NCBI RefSeq assembly: GCF_001399975.1 | Contig: NZ_LKBD01000012.1 | Coordinates: 35,131-99,130, forward strand | From: Pseudoalteromonas sp. P1-9 | GTDB lineage: Bacteria > Pseudomonadota > Gammaproteobacteria > Enterobacterales > Alteromonadaceae | Direction of reading: 5' to 3' | Length of the DNA: 64,000 nt | Shown here: positions 35,374 to 45,869 of the stretch, piece by piece | Layout of the letters: each line of letters opens with the position of its first letter | How positions within the stretch are numbered: the stretch's first letter is position 1 | The notes under the pieces: model-generated | The model's input: the letters and a program-made list of their open reading frames with translations, nothing else | Database searches by the model: none | Told to the model about the DNA's origin: nothing | Translations under genes and position numbers: made by a program

Positions 35374-36648
35374 ATGGATATTATTGCAAATTACGGCACC
35401 ACTTTGGTGATGATTGCTGCCGTAGTGGGATTTATCATGGCGTATGGTATTGGTGCGAACGACGTTGCCAATGCAATGGGTACGTCAGTTGGCTCAAAAG
35501 CGCTAACAATTAAGCAAGCGATTATTATCGCAATGATTTTTGAATTCGCTGGTGCATATCTTGCTGGTGGTGAGGTTACATCAACGATACGTAAAGGCAT
35601 TATCGACTCGTCGGCATTTGTTGCCATACCAGAGTCATTAGTGATCGGTATGATTTCAGCGCTATTAGCTGCTGGTGTATGGTTACTTGTTGCGTCATAT
35701 TTAGGTTGGCCTGTATCAACAACACACTCAATTATTGGTGCAATTGTTGGTTTCGCATTGGTTGCGGTAGGCTCTGAAGCGATTCAATGGGGTAAAGTAG
35801 CGGGTATCGTAGGTAGTTGGATTGTTACACCTGCTATTTCAGGCTTTATCGCTTACCTTATCTTTATGAGTGCACAGAAACTAATTTTTGATACTGACTC
35901 ACCACTTAACAATGCAAAGCGCTTTGTGCCTATGTACATGGGTCTTGCAGCGTTTGTTATGGCGTTAGTAACAATCAAAAAAGGCTTAAAGCATATCGGT
36001 TTAGACCTAGGTACAGCAATGGGGTACGGTATCGCAATCGGTGCCGCTGTTTTAGTTGCGCTGTTAGGTAAAGTATTGATCGCTCGTCTTAAAATGGACC
36101 CTGCAGCTGACAAAGAAATGCAATTTAACAATGTTGAGAAAGTATTCGCTATCTTAATGATTGTAACTGCATGTTGTATGGCGTTTGCACACGGCTCAAA
36201 CGACGTAGCAAATGCGATTGGTCCACTTGCTGCGGTAGTGAGCATTGTTGAGCACAACGGTGAAATCGTTAAGAAATCGTCACTCGTTTGGTGGATTTTA
36301 CCACTAGGTGGTTTAGGTATTGTTATCGGTCTTGCGATTCTTGGTAAGAAAGTAATTAAAACCATTGGTGAAGGTATTACGCACTTAACACCAAGTCGTG
36401 GTTTTGCTGCAGAGCTTGCGGCTGCTTCAACGGTTGTTATTGCATCAGGTACAGGCTTACCAATTTCAACGACACAAACGTTAGTAGGTGCGGTACTGGG
36501 TGTTGGTATGGCTCGCGGTATTGCGGCACTTAATTTAGGTGTTGTAAGAAATATCGTTGTTTCTTGGGTTATTACCTTGCCAGTAGGCGCGGTATTAGCT
36601 ATTGTTATCTACTATGTATTGGCGGCTATTTTTGGCCTTCAAGTGTAA
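35374..36648 (+). CDS. inorganic phosphate transporter, PiT family
   Basis: This low-affinity, ion-coupled phosphate permease has 424 residues and about ten membrane segments. It has the duplicated PiT signature GANDVANAMGTSVGS near the N-terminus and GSNDVANAIGP in the second half, each followed by a VSTTHS or ISTTQT motif. ATG 35374 is preferred over the adjacent TTG at 35371. Co-location with pstCAB-phoU puts both phosphate uptake systems together. A strong terminator follows. Confidence 0.94.
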   Translation: MDIIANYGTTLVMIAAVVGFIMAYGIGANDVANAMGTSVGSKALTIKQAIIIAMIFEFAGAYLAGGEVTSTIRKGIIDSSAFVAIPESLVIGMISALLAAGVWLLVASYLGWPVSTTHSIIGAIVGFALVAVGSEAIQWGKVAGIVGSWIVTPAISGFIAYLIFMSAQKLIFDTDSPLNNAKRFVPMYMGLAAFVMALVTIKKGLKHIGLDLGTAMGYGIAIGAAVLVALLGKVLIARLKMDPAADKEMQFNNVEKVFAILMIVTACCMAFAHGSNDVANAIGPLAAVVSIVEHNGEIVKKSSLVWWILPLGGLGIVIGLAILGKKVIKTIGEGITHLTPSRGFAAELAAASTVVIASGTGLPISTTQTLVGAVLGVGMARGIAALNLGVVRNIVVSWVITLPVGAVLAIVIYYVLAAIFGLQV

Positions 36649-36662
36649 AGACTTTTAGCTTG

Positions 36663-36698
36663 AAAAGACCCCATATGCGATTCGCAATGGGGTCTTTT
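36663..36698 (+). terminator. terminator after the PiT gene
   Basis: AAAAGACCCCAT (36663-36674) pairs with ATGGGGTCTTTT (36687-36698), with additional TGC/GCA pairing inside, then a T-run. Confidence 0.9.
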
Positions 36699-36965
36699 TT
36701 TGTCTGAAATTTATGTTTAGCAACTTGCTAATCAATTTAGCAGGTCACATAGCGCTTACAGCGCTGTAATTTTAACGTTGTAACATAAGGTTAAAAGATA
36801 AATTCAACCTTGTTTGGCTTCCATTTCACTAGGCTCTATTCGCTAATTTATTTAACAGAATTGTTAGCACTCGCAATTTATTGATTAAATCTCAGTGACA
36901 TAATTGATTTTCCATTGTTAATTTGTTTTTATCGTTATTAATTTGAATATTAATCGGTTATTACG
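36699..36965. other. intergenic region upstream of oxyR
   Basis: This AT-rich stretch has no coding frame. It contains two small palindromes, GCTAA-N5-TTAGC at 36727-36741 and AGCGCT-TAC-AGCGCT at 36751-36765. It also contains an 11-mer, TTAGCACTCGC (36864-36874), that recurs upstream of the sigma factor gene. OxyR autoregulation could act here, but I cannot define its site. Confidence 0.4.
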
Positions 36966-37874
36966 ATGAAAAACCTTCCTAGTATTAAGCAGCTGCAATA
37001 CTTGCTTGCTGTACACCAGTATCAGCATTTCGGCCGTGCTGCAGAAGCCTGTTTTATTGGTCAATCTACCTTAAGTAGCGCAATTCAAAATCTTGAAGAA
37101 ACACTCGGTTGTCAGCTAATTGAGCGTGAAAACCGCAGTATTATGTTTACCTCGATTGGTGAAGAAGTAGTTGAGCGAGCGCGCAAGATAATCGACGATA
37201 CAATTAGTGTAAAAGAGCTTACAAAAAGCTTTTTAAACCCACTACAAGGGCAATTAAGCATAGGTATTATCCCCACGGTTGCAAGCTTTATTGCGGCTGA
37301 TTTATACCACTTATGTGCAAAAGAGTTTCCTCAACTCGAGCTGGTTTTAATTGAAGATACTAGCGATAACTTATTGGACAAATTAGAAAAAGGCCAAGTT
37401 GACGTCGCGCTATTGGCACTGCCTTATGATACCAATAAGTTTCATACTCATATTTTGGCACAAGACCCATTTAATATTGTAAGGCATAAGGATTATCAAG
37501 CGGCAGAAGGTGTGGTTGATTTTAACTTGTTACCACCATCATCGGTGTTTTTGCTAGAGCGCGAACACTGCCTTACCGATCATGCACTGAGTGCGTGTCA
37601 TTTGAGTAAAAGTGAGTGTATAAACCCCTTTGAAGCTGCAAGTTTGCATACTTTGCTAAGTATGGTTGAACGTCAACTTGGTGTGACCTTTCTACCGCAA
37701 ATGGCAATTAATGCGGGCATTTTATCTCATAAACCTATGGTGTTTAGCGCAGCGCAAGATACAGCTTATCGTGACATCGGAATTTTATGGCGCAAGACTT
37801 CTGGCCGCATACGCGACTTCCGCTTACTGTGCGATAAATTAAAGCCGTTCTTTACTGAAAAATGTGCACGATAA
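36966..37874 (+). CDS. oxyR: hydrogen peroxide-sensing regulator OxyR (LysR family)
   Basis: OxyR activates peroxide defence genes when a regulatory disulfide forms. The 302-residue protein has the LysR helix-turn-helix (HFGRAAEACFIGQSTLSSAI) and an effector domain with the redox pair C202 and C211 in REHCLTDHALSAC. The nine-residue spacing is that of C199/C208 in E. coli OxyR, which separates it from other LysR proteins. The ribosome site is not obvious. It is a single gene, with no katG or ahpC next to it. Confidence 0.92.
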   Translation: MKNLPSIKQLQYLLAVHQYQHFGRAAEACFIGQSTLSSAIQNLEETLGCQLIERENRSIMFTSIGEEVVERARKIIDDTISVKELTKSFLNPLQGQLSIGIIPTVASFIAADLYHLCAKEFPQLELVLIEDTSDNLLDKLEKGQVDVALLALPYDTNKFHTHILAQDPFNIVRHKDYQAAEGVVDFNLLPPSSVFLLEREHCLTDHALSACHLSKSECINPFEAASLHTLLSMVERQLGVTFLPQMAINAGILSHKPMVFSAAQDTAYRDIGILWRKTSGRIRDFRLLCDKLKPFFTEKCAR

Positions 37875-37952
37875 AATAATTTTTAATTTTTAAAACTATT
37901 TTTAGCACTCGCTCGACTATATAAGCAGAGAAACAAAACTCTTGGGGAATAT

Positions 37953-38501
37953 GTGTTCTTTCAAAGTGAAAAAGGGTTAATCAAAAAAGCGCAACAAGGT
38001 GATAAACGGGCATGGCTTAATTTAGTAAAACAATACGAAAAGCCGATTTATCACACTTGTTTGCGTATGGTGAGTAACCCAGACGACGCACTCGAAATCA
38101 TGCAAGAAAGCTTTATGAGTATTTATCGTTCACTCGATAACTACCGCTTTGAGTCGAGTTTTAAAACGTGGGCAATCGCAATTACTAATCGCCGTTGCGT
38201 GGAGTTTTATCGCGCTAAAAAAGTACTCGATGAAGAAAAGCAAGAAATGCTGATAGCGGATATGCAAGAACCCGAATCTGCTGATTTTATGTTGTTTATG
38301 GCGCAGCAAAATAAGCAAGTTTTACAGTTATTAAATGGCTTACCTTGGACGCAAAAAGAAGTGGTGGAATTAAAGTTTTTTCAACACTTTACGTTTGAAC
38401 AAATTGCGCAGCAACTTGATGTATCAACCAATACGGTAAAATCGCGGTTGTATACGGCGCTGTCCAAATTGCGCCAAGAATTGGAGGTGTTAAATGGCTA
38501 A
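37953..38501 (+). CDS. RNA polymerase sigma factor, ECF-like
   Basis: This 182-residue sigma-70 family protein has region 2 (about 20-90; DDALEIMQESFMSIYRSL, then FKTWAIAITNRRCVEFYR) and region 4 (about 125-178; FTFEQIAQQLDVSTNTVKSRLYTALSKLR). It lacks region 3, as in ECF factors. The start is GTG 37953 after GGGGA. An ATG two bases earlier is out of frame. The stop overlaps the next gene by eight bases, typical of a sigma/anti-sigma pair. The regulon is unknown. Confidence 0.88.
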   Translation: MFFQSEKGLIKKAQQGDKRAWLNLVKQYEKPIYHTCLRMVSNPDDALEIMQESFMSIYRSLDNYRFESSFKTWAIAITNRRCVEFYRAKKVLDEEKQEMLIADMQEPESADFMLFMAQQNKQVLQLLNGLPWTQKEVVELKFFQHFTFEQIAQQLDVSTNTVKSRLYTALSKLRQELEVLNG

Positions 38502-39111
38502 CTTAGATAGTATTTTTGAGAAATGGCTGGAAACAGGTGAGCTTACACCAAGTGATCGTCAATTACTTGAACAAGATGCTGTTTATGCAGAAATGCTCAA
38601 AAACAGTGAGACTTGGCAGTCACTTTCGGCAAAGTACCAAGAAACGCCTGTTCCACAGTGGAATAGAGAAGCGACTTGGTTCGAGAAAACGAACGGTGAT
38701 GCCAAGAGCAATCGTTTTATTGCTTGGTTTGCACCAGCAGCTTTAGCCTGTTCAGTTTTAATGTGCTCCTTGGTTATTATGCGTGCCGAAGTCAGCGTCT
38801 CAGATAGTGGTTTTGTGATTAATTTTGCAGAGCAACAAAAGCAAGCTCCAACAGTCACTTATGAGCAGCTGCAAACCCTTTTGGCAGAGCAGCAGACAAA
38901 CACCGCACAGGCGACCTATGCGTTGGTTAAAGAAGCCATAGAACAGGGGCGTGTGGAGCGTAAAGAAGATATTGGCGCCTTGGTTGCCGATTTAAACCGA
39001 GTACGTCAACAAGATCAGGCGTTGATTCGCCTGCAATTAAACGAATTGGCACAACAGGTTGAGCAACAACCACAGTCATCAATTGCCAAAAACCAATTAT
39101 GGGAGAATTAA
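38494..39111 (+). CDS. putative membrane-bound anti-sigma factor
   Basis: This 205-residue protein has a cytoplasmic acidic/helical N-terminus (about 1-70), a single TM (about 75-96) and a Gln-rich, helical periplasmic part (about 115-195). Size, topology and the eight-base overlap with the preceding sigma gene indicate an anti-sigma factor. No ZAS-type HxxxCxxC motif is present, so it does not belong to the zinc anti-sigma class. I do not recognise a named family. AATTGGAGG precedes its ATG. Confidence 0.65.
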   Translation: MANLDSIFEKWLETGELTPSDRQLLEQDAVYAEMLKNSETWQSLSAKYQETPVPQWNREATWFEKTNGDAKSNRFIAWFAPAALACSVLMCSLVIMRAEVSVSDSGFVINFAEQQKQAPTVTYEQLQTLLAEQQTNTAQATYALVKEAIEQGRVERKEDIGALVADLNRVRQQDQALIRLQLNELAQQVEQQPQSSIAKNQLWEN

Positions 39112-39113
39112 TC

Positions 39114-39992
39114 ATGAAGACGAAAGCAAGTTTATTGATTTCACTAGCATTACTTTCTGGTCATGTTGTTGCCAATACACCAGCCAACAATACGGTCGCT
39201 AAAAGCCAAAAAGAAATCACCATTATGAATAATATCTTAAAGGCATCACTTAATGCGGAGCCAGGTATTAAGGTGCGCCAAATCAATGGTGCTTATCTCG
39301 CAGACCAAGGCTATGTCTTTAGTATTAGCGCATCGGGGTTATCAGGTGGCTTCGGTAGCTGGAAACGTTTTTTTCTTGAACCTGATATCGAGTTTCATGA
39401 TGAGGACGTGATGATTCGTGCAGAAGAGATGCGCATTGAAGCTGCTAACGAAGCGTATCATGTCGCGATGGAGGCATTACGAGAGTCTTCTGAAAAAATC
39501 CGTGAGTTCGCCCAGCAAGAGCGTGAAATTGAATTTCAGTTACGAGAAGTAGAGCGTGCTCGTCGAGATTTAGATTTAGAGCGCAGACATGCACTGAAAG
39601 ATAAAGAAGAAAAGTCGGTTAAAAAGGAAATTGAAAAGCTCGAAGCAAAGATCGCCAAACTTGAAAAAGAAAAAGAGCAGGTGCGTGACAAGCGTGACGA
39701 TGCGCAAGATAAAATAAAATCGACGACCAAAGAAAAGCATAAAAAAGTTGCTGAAACTAGAAAGCAAAATATTCGTATTGCGAGCCAAACTCTGGCGCAA
39801 ACCTTATGTGATTATGGTGCTGGACTTAAAAGCTTAAGTAAAAATCACTATGTTAACTTTATTATTGATAACGCGACGGGTAATAAAGAAGATCTTGTTT
39901 TTGTTTATAGCAAAGCTAAGATTAATCAGTGTGTAGTGGGGGATATCAATGCGGAAAAACTACTTGCGAGCGCGCAAAGTTATACGTTTTAA
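39114..39992 (+). CDS. secreted coiled-coil protein of unknown function
   Basis: This 292-residue protein has a signal peptide (residues 1-20, ending VVA). A small N-terminal domain (about 33-90) is followed by a long, highly charged coiled coil (about 99-225; Glu/Lys/Arg-rich) and a C-terminal domain (about 225-292) with two Cys, C232 and C273. It starts two bases after the anti-sigma stop with GGGAG upstream, so it belongs to the same operon and may be the periplasmic partner or output of the sigma/anti-sigma pair. I recognise no family. Confidence 0.65.
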   Translation: MKTKASLLISLALLSGHVVANTPANNTVAKSQKEITIMNNILKASLNAEPGIKVRQINGAYLADQGYVFSISASGLSGGFGSWKRFFLEPDIEFHDEDVMIRAEEMRIEAANEAYHVAMEALRESSEKIREFAQQEREIEFQLREVERARRDLDLERRHALKDKEEKSVKKEIEKLEAKIAKLEKEKEQVRDKRDDAQDKIKSTTKEKHKKVAETRKQNIRIASQTLAQTLCDYGAGLKSLSKNHYVNFIIDNATGNKEDLVFVYSKAKINQCVVGDINAEKLLASAQSYTF

Positions 39993-40033
39993 GTTTAACT
40001 GTACGCAATAAATTTACAGTAAGTAAAAACAAA

Positions 40034-40056
40034 AAAGCCGCTTAACTAGCGGCTTT
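40034..40056. terminator. bidirectional terminator after the sigma operon
   Basis: AAAGCCGCT (40034-40042), loop TAACT, AGCGGCTTT (40048-40056). The stop codon of the minus-strand small gene (40042-40044) lies within it. Confidence 0.8.
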
Positions 40057-40248
40057 AGAATTTAATAAGCTTTCAGCTTTCACGTTAGGTAAAAATAGTA
40101 AATACACTAACACGACAAGGTTAAAATAAGGAATCGCACCTAACCCTGCAAAAATTGCTCTAGGGTAGCCTTTTTCACTGGCTTTAAAGTAACAAAAGTA
40201 GCAAATCAGGACATTCGCAATTAGCAGTAAAATAATAAACAGAGCCAT
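40042..40248 (-). CDS. small two-helix membrane protein
   Basis: This 68-residue product has two hydrophobic helices, about 2-20 and 33-54, joined by a short polar loop KASEKGYPRA, and a short soluble tail. A strong GGGAGGG ribosome site precedes its ATG, which argues that it is translated despite its size. The stop lies inside the terminator hairpin at 40034-40056. It is convergent with the coiled-coil gene. The family is not recognised. Confidence 0.6.
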   Translation of the reverse strand: MALFIILLLIANVLICYFCYFKASEKGYPRAIFAGLGAIPYFNLVVLVYLLFLPNVKAESLLNSKAAS

Positions 40249-40376
40249 CGTCCCTCCCGTTTTTATGCAAAATCACTCTCAAATGAAATGATTTTTCTGT
40301 ATGTCCATATAAAACCAGTTTAGCTTAATCTTTGGGCGAATTCCTATTGTTTTGTTAATTTAATTTGTAAAAATTG

Positions 40377-42875
40377 TTAAGCGCTTGAGTTTTCAGAAGT
40401 GTTTATTAGCTTTTTAATTTCAATCGCTGGCATAGGTTTACCAATAAAGTAACCTTGTGCGTAGTCAACACCAATTTCTTTAAGTAATTCAAAAGTTTCT
40501 TTATCCTCTACGTATTCGGCAACACAGGTTTTACCGAGTGAATGACTAATGTCTTTAATGGCGTTAACCAGCGCTTTATCAATGTTATCTTGGGTCATAT
40601 CTTTAACAAATGAACCATCAATTTTCACTTGATTCGCAGGCAATTGTTTTAGGTAGCTAAAGGTACTAAAGCCTGTGCCAAAGTCATCAATTGAGAACTG
40701 ACAGCCAATTTTTTGCAGCTGGGTGATCATTGCCGTGGTCGCGACAAGATTGCTAATACTCGCTGATTCTGTAATTTCGAAGGTGAGTCTATCTGGGCTT
40801 ACATTATGCAGCTTTAAACTTTGCGCTATGGTGTTTAACAGGTTGGCGTTATTAAAGGCTTGTGCAGAAAGGTTGATAGCAACTTTGTTTAATTCAGGGT
40901 ATTCACCTAACAACGCGATGGTTTTTTCTATCACATTTTGGTCGAGTAAATCGATATCAGTCACCAGCTCTAATGACGGGATAAACTGGTTCGGATAAAT
41001 AATTTCATCATTTACAATTAAACGAACAAGCGCTTCATAATAACTTACTTTTTGCTCTTTGTAGCACCAGATCGGCTGGAAGTGCATGGTAAGGCTTTGT
41101 GCTTTAAGCGCTTCTTTTACACTGTGAGCCCATGTTATTCCAGATAGTAACTGCTTACTTTTTGCATCTGAATCTGAATAGCAATGAACGATATTACGGC
41201 CACGGCTTTTAGCAACATACAGCGCGATATCGGCCTGCTTTAAACATTCGCTGGCATCACTGTTTTTACTGTCAATTTGCGTTAAACCAATTGAGCAGCT
41301 AATAGAGTAGCTTTGTTCACCAAAGCGAAAGCTCTGATTTTCAATGGTTTGACATAAACTTTCACCAATCATGTGGGCGTCGAGTAAATCGGTATTTTCT
41401 AAAATAATGGCAAACTCATCGCCGCCTAAACGACATACCAAGGCATCGCCAGAAACACATTGCTCGAACAACTCAGCAACTTTTTGCAGTACTTTATCGC
41501 CTTGTTGGTGGCCTTGCGAGTCATTAATAATTTTGAAGTGGTCTAAATCGATATAGAGCAGTGCATGTTGTTGCCCGTTAGATACGTTTTGGCAAAATAG
41601 GTTGAGCTGTTGGTCAAAGAAGTAGCGGTTGTGCAAATTGGTCAATGTATCGTGATGGGCTAAATGTTGTAGGCTAAATTCAGCTTGTTTTCGTTCATCA
41701 ATGTTATCGATACTTAACGTAATATTACTTTTAGCTTGGCGCTCTTTAATTGATTGCAACTTGCACTCAATCCAAATTTGGTGGCCAAGTTTATGGTTTA
41801 TTTGTAGTTCTAGTTTGTCTTTGCTGCCAGGCTTCATATTAATTGCGCAAATGAGCTTTTCGAGTTTTTCAGCCTCATGTTGAGGGAAAAAGCTGGCTAG
41901 CGGTTTGCCTAGGCTAGATTGCAATCGATTACCAGTTAAAGCTTCCCAAGCGGGATTTAAAAAACAAATATTACGGGCTTGGTCAATTTCAATTACCGAG
42001 GTATTTAAGTGCATTAAAATACGTTGGTGGGCAGAGAATAAGTCTTTATAACCCTGCTGGCTCTTACTGAGCAGTTCCACTTTTTCAGCGAATTCATCAT
42101 AGCTCACCATAAAATCTTCACGACGCGCAGCCTGCTCACATACTTTGTTAATAATGTTGTGATTAAACGGCAAGCGAATAAAGTCGGTAACACCTAATAG
42201 CAGTAGTTGTTCCGCAAAATCAGCATCTTGGCTATCGATAATGGTTACAACAGCTTGATTCGGTTTATGAATACGTAATTGCTGCAAAAAGTTATTTACG
42301 CGCTCAAAGCTGCCATGGGTAGCATCAACAAGGACGATGGCGTAGTTATATTGCTGGATTAAGGTTTGCGCATCGGCGCAGTTATCGGTTGTGCTGATGG
42401 CAAAGCCCAGTTCTAAATCGTGGCGAATTTGTGCTGCGCGTTGTTCGTTAGATTCAACTAGTAACAATGGTAAGCGGCTGCTTTTATCGGTGTGTTCAGA
42501 TAAAATATTAGCGAGTAAATGCGGAAGCTTGTTTAATTTGTCGTGCTGTAAAATGGCATCAATACCATACGCGCGAGCGGTTGTTTCAGCAATGCGTTCA
42601 CAATAGGTAGGAGGTATCAATACGATAGGTGTATTTTTTGCAGTTGCCAGCAAGCCAGAGCGCACCATGCGCGAAAAGCGCCAACCATCAATTTCGCCAA
42701 TCGCAAGATCGGTGATAATTAGGTTGAAAGAGTGCTTCTTCAGTAAATCGAGTGCCTCTAAACTATTACCCTTTAGCTCAATATCAAATACATCGACATT
42801 TTTTAATGCATCAACCAGTTGAGTTGATAGCTTAATGTCTGGTGTCACTACCAGCAATTTAAGCTTATTCGGCAT
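40377..42875 (-). CDS. REC-REC-PAS-GGDEF-EAL c-di-GMP signalling protein
   Basis: The 832-residue protein begins with a receiver domain (about 5-125; putative acceptor D56 in ITDLAIG). A second receiver-like domain follows (about 133-250; VLVDATHG), then a PAS domain (about 280-400), GGDEF (about 405-560) and EAL (about 580-825). GGDEF is intact (CRLGGDEFAIIL), and EAL is intact (YEALVRL, AINLSAQ, FEITESAS, IDDFGTGFST, AEYVEDKE). It could therefore make or break c-di-GMP. AGAGG precedes the ATG. No cognate kinase is adjacent. Confidence 0.9.
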   Translation of the reverse strand: MPNKLKLLVVTPDIKLSTQLVDALKNVDVFDIELKGNSLEALDLLKKHSFNLIITDLAIGEIDGWRFSRMVRSGLLATAKNTPIVLIPPTYCERIAETTARAYGIDAILQHDKLNKLPHLLANILSEHTDKSSRLPLLLVESNEQRAAQIRHDLELGFAISTTDNCADAQTLIQQYNYAIVLVDATHGSFERVNNFLQQLRIHKPNQAVVTIIDSQDADFAEQLLLLGVTDFIRLPFNHNIINKVCEQAARREDFMVSYDEFAEKVELLSKSQQGYKDLFSAHQRILMHLNTSVIEIDQARNICFLNPAWEALTGNRLQSSLGKPLASFFPQHEAEKLEKLICAINMKPGSKDKLELQINHKLGHQIWIECKLQSIKERQAKSNITLSIDNIDERKQAEFSLQHLAHHDTLTNLHNRYFFDQQLNLFCQNVSNGQQHALLYIDLDHFKIINDSQGHQQGDKVLQKVAELFEQCVSGDALVCRLGGDEFAIILENTDLLDAHMIGESLCQTIENQSFRFGEQSYSISCSIGLTQIDSKNSDASECLKQADIALYVAKSRGRNIVHCYSDSDAKSKQLLSGITWAHSVKEALKAQSLTMHFQPIWCYKEQKVSYYEALVRLIVNDEIIYPNQFIPSLELVTDIDLLDQNVIEKTIALLGEYPELNKVAINLSAQAFNNANLLNTIAQSLKLHNVSPDRLTFEITESASISNLVATTAMITQLQKIGCQFSIDDFGTGFSTFSYLKQLPANQVKIDGSFVKDMTQDNIDKALVNAIKDISHSLGKTCVAEYVEDKETFELLKEIGVDYAQGYFIGKPMPAIEIKKLINTSENSSA

Positions 42876-43128
42876 TTAAACAGCACCTCTAAATCAGTTC
42901 ACCACTCCTTGGTAACTTTGATTTTCAAATGCCAAAAGATACCTAGTTTAGATAGTTAACTCAAGTAAATTTGGCATTTTACTCAGCCCTTGATTCTTAA
43001 ACTTTAACATTCAGTAGGTTATATTTTGCTCGGCCTGTTTTCCTTGATTTAAATCATCACTAACACTAGAATCGGCGCGACTTTAACCAAGTATGCCCTG
43101 AGTACTAATAACCAAGTGAGACTGACGA

Positions 43129-44166
43129 ATGCGTGTTGCTGATTTTAACTTTGAATTACCCGATGAACTAATTGCTCGATTTCCAATGGAAGATCGCACA
43201 GCAAGTCGCTTGTTAAAGCTTGAAGGTAATAGTGGCGAAATCACACACCATACATTTGCCGATGTATTAGATTTTATCAATCCAAACGACCTGATTATCT
43301 TTAATAATACTAAAGTAATTCCTGCGCGCATGTTTGGTCAAAAAGCCTCAGGCGGTAAGGTAGAGGTGTTAGTAGAGCGTGTAGTAGATAAACACACTGT
43401 GCTTGCTCACGTACGCGCTAATAAATCACCTAAAGTTGGTAACGAGCTCATTTTAGAAGAAACGGCAACTGCGGTAATGCAAGGTCGTCAAGGCGAATTA
43501 TTTGAGCTGAAGTTCGAAGGTGAAGAGGGCGTACTTGATATTTTAGACCGTATTGGTCATATGCCACTGCCGCCATATATTGACCGCCCTGATAATGAAA
43601 AAGACCGTAATCGCTATCAAACTGTTTACGGTGAAAAACCGGGTGCAGTAGCTGCACCAACAGCGGGTCTTCATTTTGACGATGCGTTATTAGCAAGGTT
43701 AAAAGACAAGGGCGTTGATTTAGGCTTTGTAACGTTGCACGTAGGGGCGGGTACGTTCCAGCCAGTGCGTGTTGATAAAATTGAAGATCACCATATGCAT
43801 TCTGAGTATATTGAAGTGCCAGAGCAAGTGGTTGCACAAATTAAAGCATGTCATGAACGCGGTGGTCGCGTTGTTGCTGTGGGCACAACGTCAATGCGCT
43901 CATTAGAGTCGGCAGCAATGAAATCAGAAGGTGAGCTTGCCCCGTTTTATGGTGATACGGATATTTTCATCTTTCCGGGATACGAATTTCAGGTGGTAGA
44001 TGCGATGATCACTAACTTTCACCTTCCTGAATCGACACTAATAATGCTTGTGAGTGCCTTTGCTGGACAAGAGAATATTATGAATGCTTACAACACTGCA
44101 ATTGAAGAAAAATACCGCTTTTTCTCATACGGTGATGCAATGTTCTTAACCAAAAAAGACATTTAG
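43129..44166 (+). CDS. queA: S-adenosylmethionine:tRNA ribosyltransferase-isomerase
   Basis: QueA transfers the ribosyl part of SAM to preQ1 in tRNA, forming epoxyqueuosine. The 345-residue protein is of normal length. It shows the typical start [19 protein letters not shown], then [29 protein letters not shown] and [10 protein letters not shown]. It is followed by tgt, whose product supplies the substrate tRNA, in the conserved order queA-tgt-yajC-secDF. Confidence 0.97.
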   Translation: MRVADFNFELPDELIARFPMEDRTASRLLKLEGNSGEITHHTFADVLDFINPNDLIIFNNTKVIPARMFGQKASGGKVEVLVERVVDKHTVLAHVRANKSPKVGNELILEETATAVMQGRQGELFELKFEGEEGVLDILDRIGHMPLPPYIDRPDNEKDRNRYQTVYGEKPGAVAAPTAGLHFDDALLARLKDKGVDLGFVTLHVGAGTFQPVRVDKIEDHHMHSEYIEVPEQVVAQIKACHERGGRVVAVGTTSMRSLESAAMKSEGELAPFYGDTDIFIFPGYEFQVVDAMITNFHLPESTLIMLVSAFAGQENIMNAYNTAIEEKYRFFSYGDAMFLTKKDI

Positions 44167-44187
44167 TACACCACTTAAAAACATGAT

Positions 44188-44210
44188 GCGATGTAACTCT
44201 GTTACATCGC
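44188..44210 (+). terminator. hairpin between queA and tgt
   Basis: GCGATGTAAC (44188-44197), loop TCT, GTTACATCGC (44201-44210), perfect 10 bp, followed by only TTT. With a 200-bp gap it suggests that tgt has its own promoter or that read-through is partial. Confidence 0.55.
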
Positions 44211-44269
44211 TTTACACGTAAATCTCACTTTCCACTTTTATTTCTGTTATCTCATCCCTATATCCATAG

Positions 44270-45496
<1,227 letters not shown>

Positions 45497-45518
45497 TAAA
45501 ATTTAAGAGGAATTAACC

Positions 45519-45854
45519 ATGAGTTTATTTATCTCAAGTGCGCATGCAAGTGCGGGTGCGCCACCTGCTGGTGGCGGCATGGAAATGCTAATCATGCTAG
45601 GTATTTTTGGTTTGGTATTTTATTTCCTAATTTACCGTCCACAAGCTAAGCGTGTTAAAGAGCACAAGAGCCTAATGTCAGCATTGGCGAAAGGTGATGA
45701 AGTACTTACTGCTGGTGGCTTAGTAGGTAAAATCGTGAAAGTATCTGACGACAAAGATTTTGTTGTTGTTGCGCTTAACGATCAAGCTAACGTAACAGTG
45801 CAAAAAGGTTCAATTTCAGCTGTGCTGCCTAAAGGCACAATGAAAGCACTTTAA
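45519..45854 (+). CDS. yajC: preprotein translocase subunit YajC
   Basis: YajC is a small accessory protein of the SecDF complex. The 111-residue product has a short N-terminus, one TM (about 23-42; MLIMLGIFGLVFYFLIYRPQ) and a cytoplasmic domain with GDEVLTAGGLVGKI. AGAGG precedes the ATG, and secD follows after 15 bp. Confidence 0.96.
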   Translation: MSLFISSAHASAGAPPAGGGMEMLIMLGIFGLVFYFLIYRPQAKRVKEHKSLMSALAKGDEVLTAGGLVGKIVKVSDDKDFVVVALNDQANVTVQKGSISAVLPKGTMKAL

Positions 45855-45869
45855 TCAAAGGAATAAGTT

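Noticed and set aside
35853..36365. 170-codon frame on the minus strand inside the PiT gene
   Set aside because: It is the antisense shadow of a well-recognised permease, rich in Ile, Ala and Thr as expected from reversed hydrophobic codons.
36864..36874. CIRCE element (HrcA site)
   Set aside because: Only the TTAGCACTC half is present. The inverted GAGTGCTAA half is missing here and at 37902.
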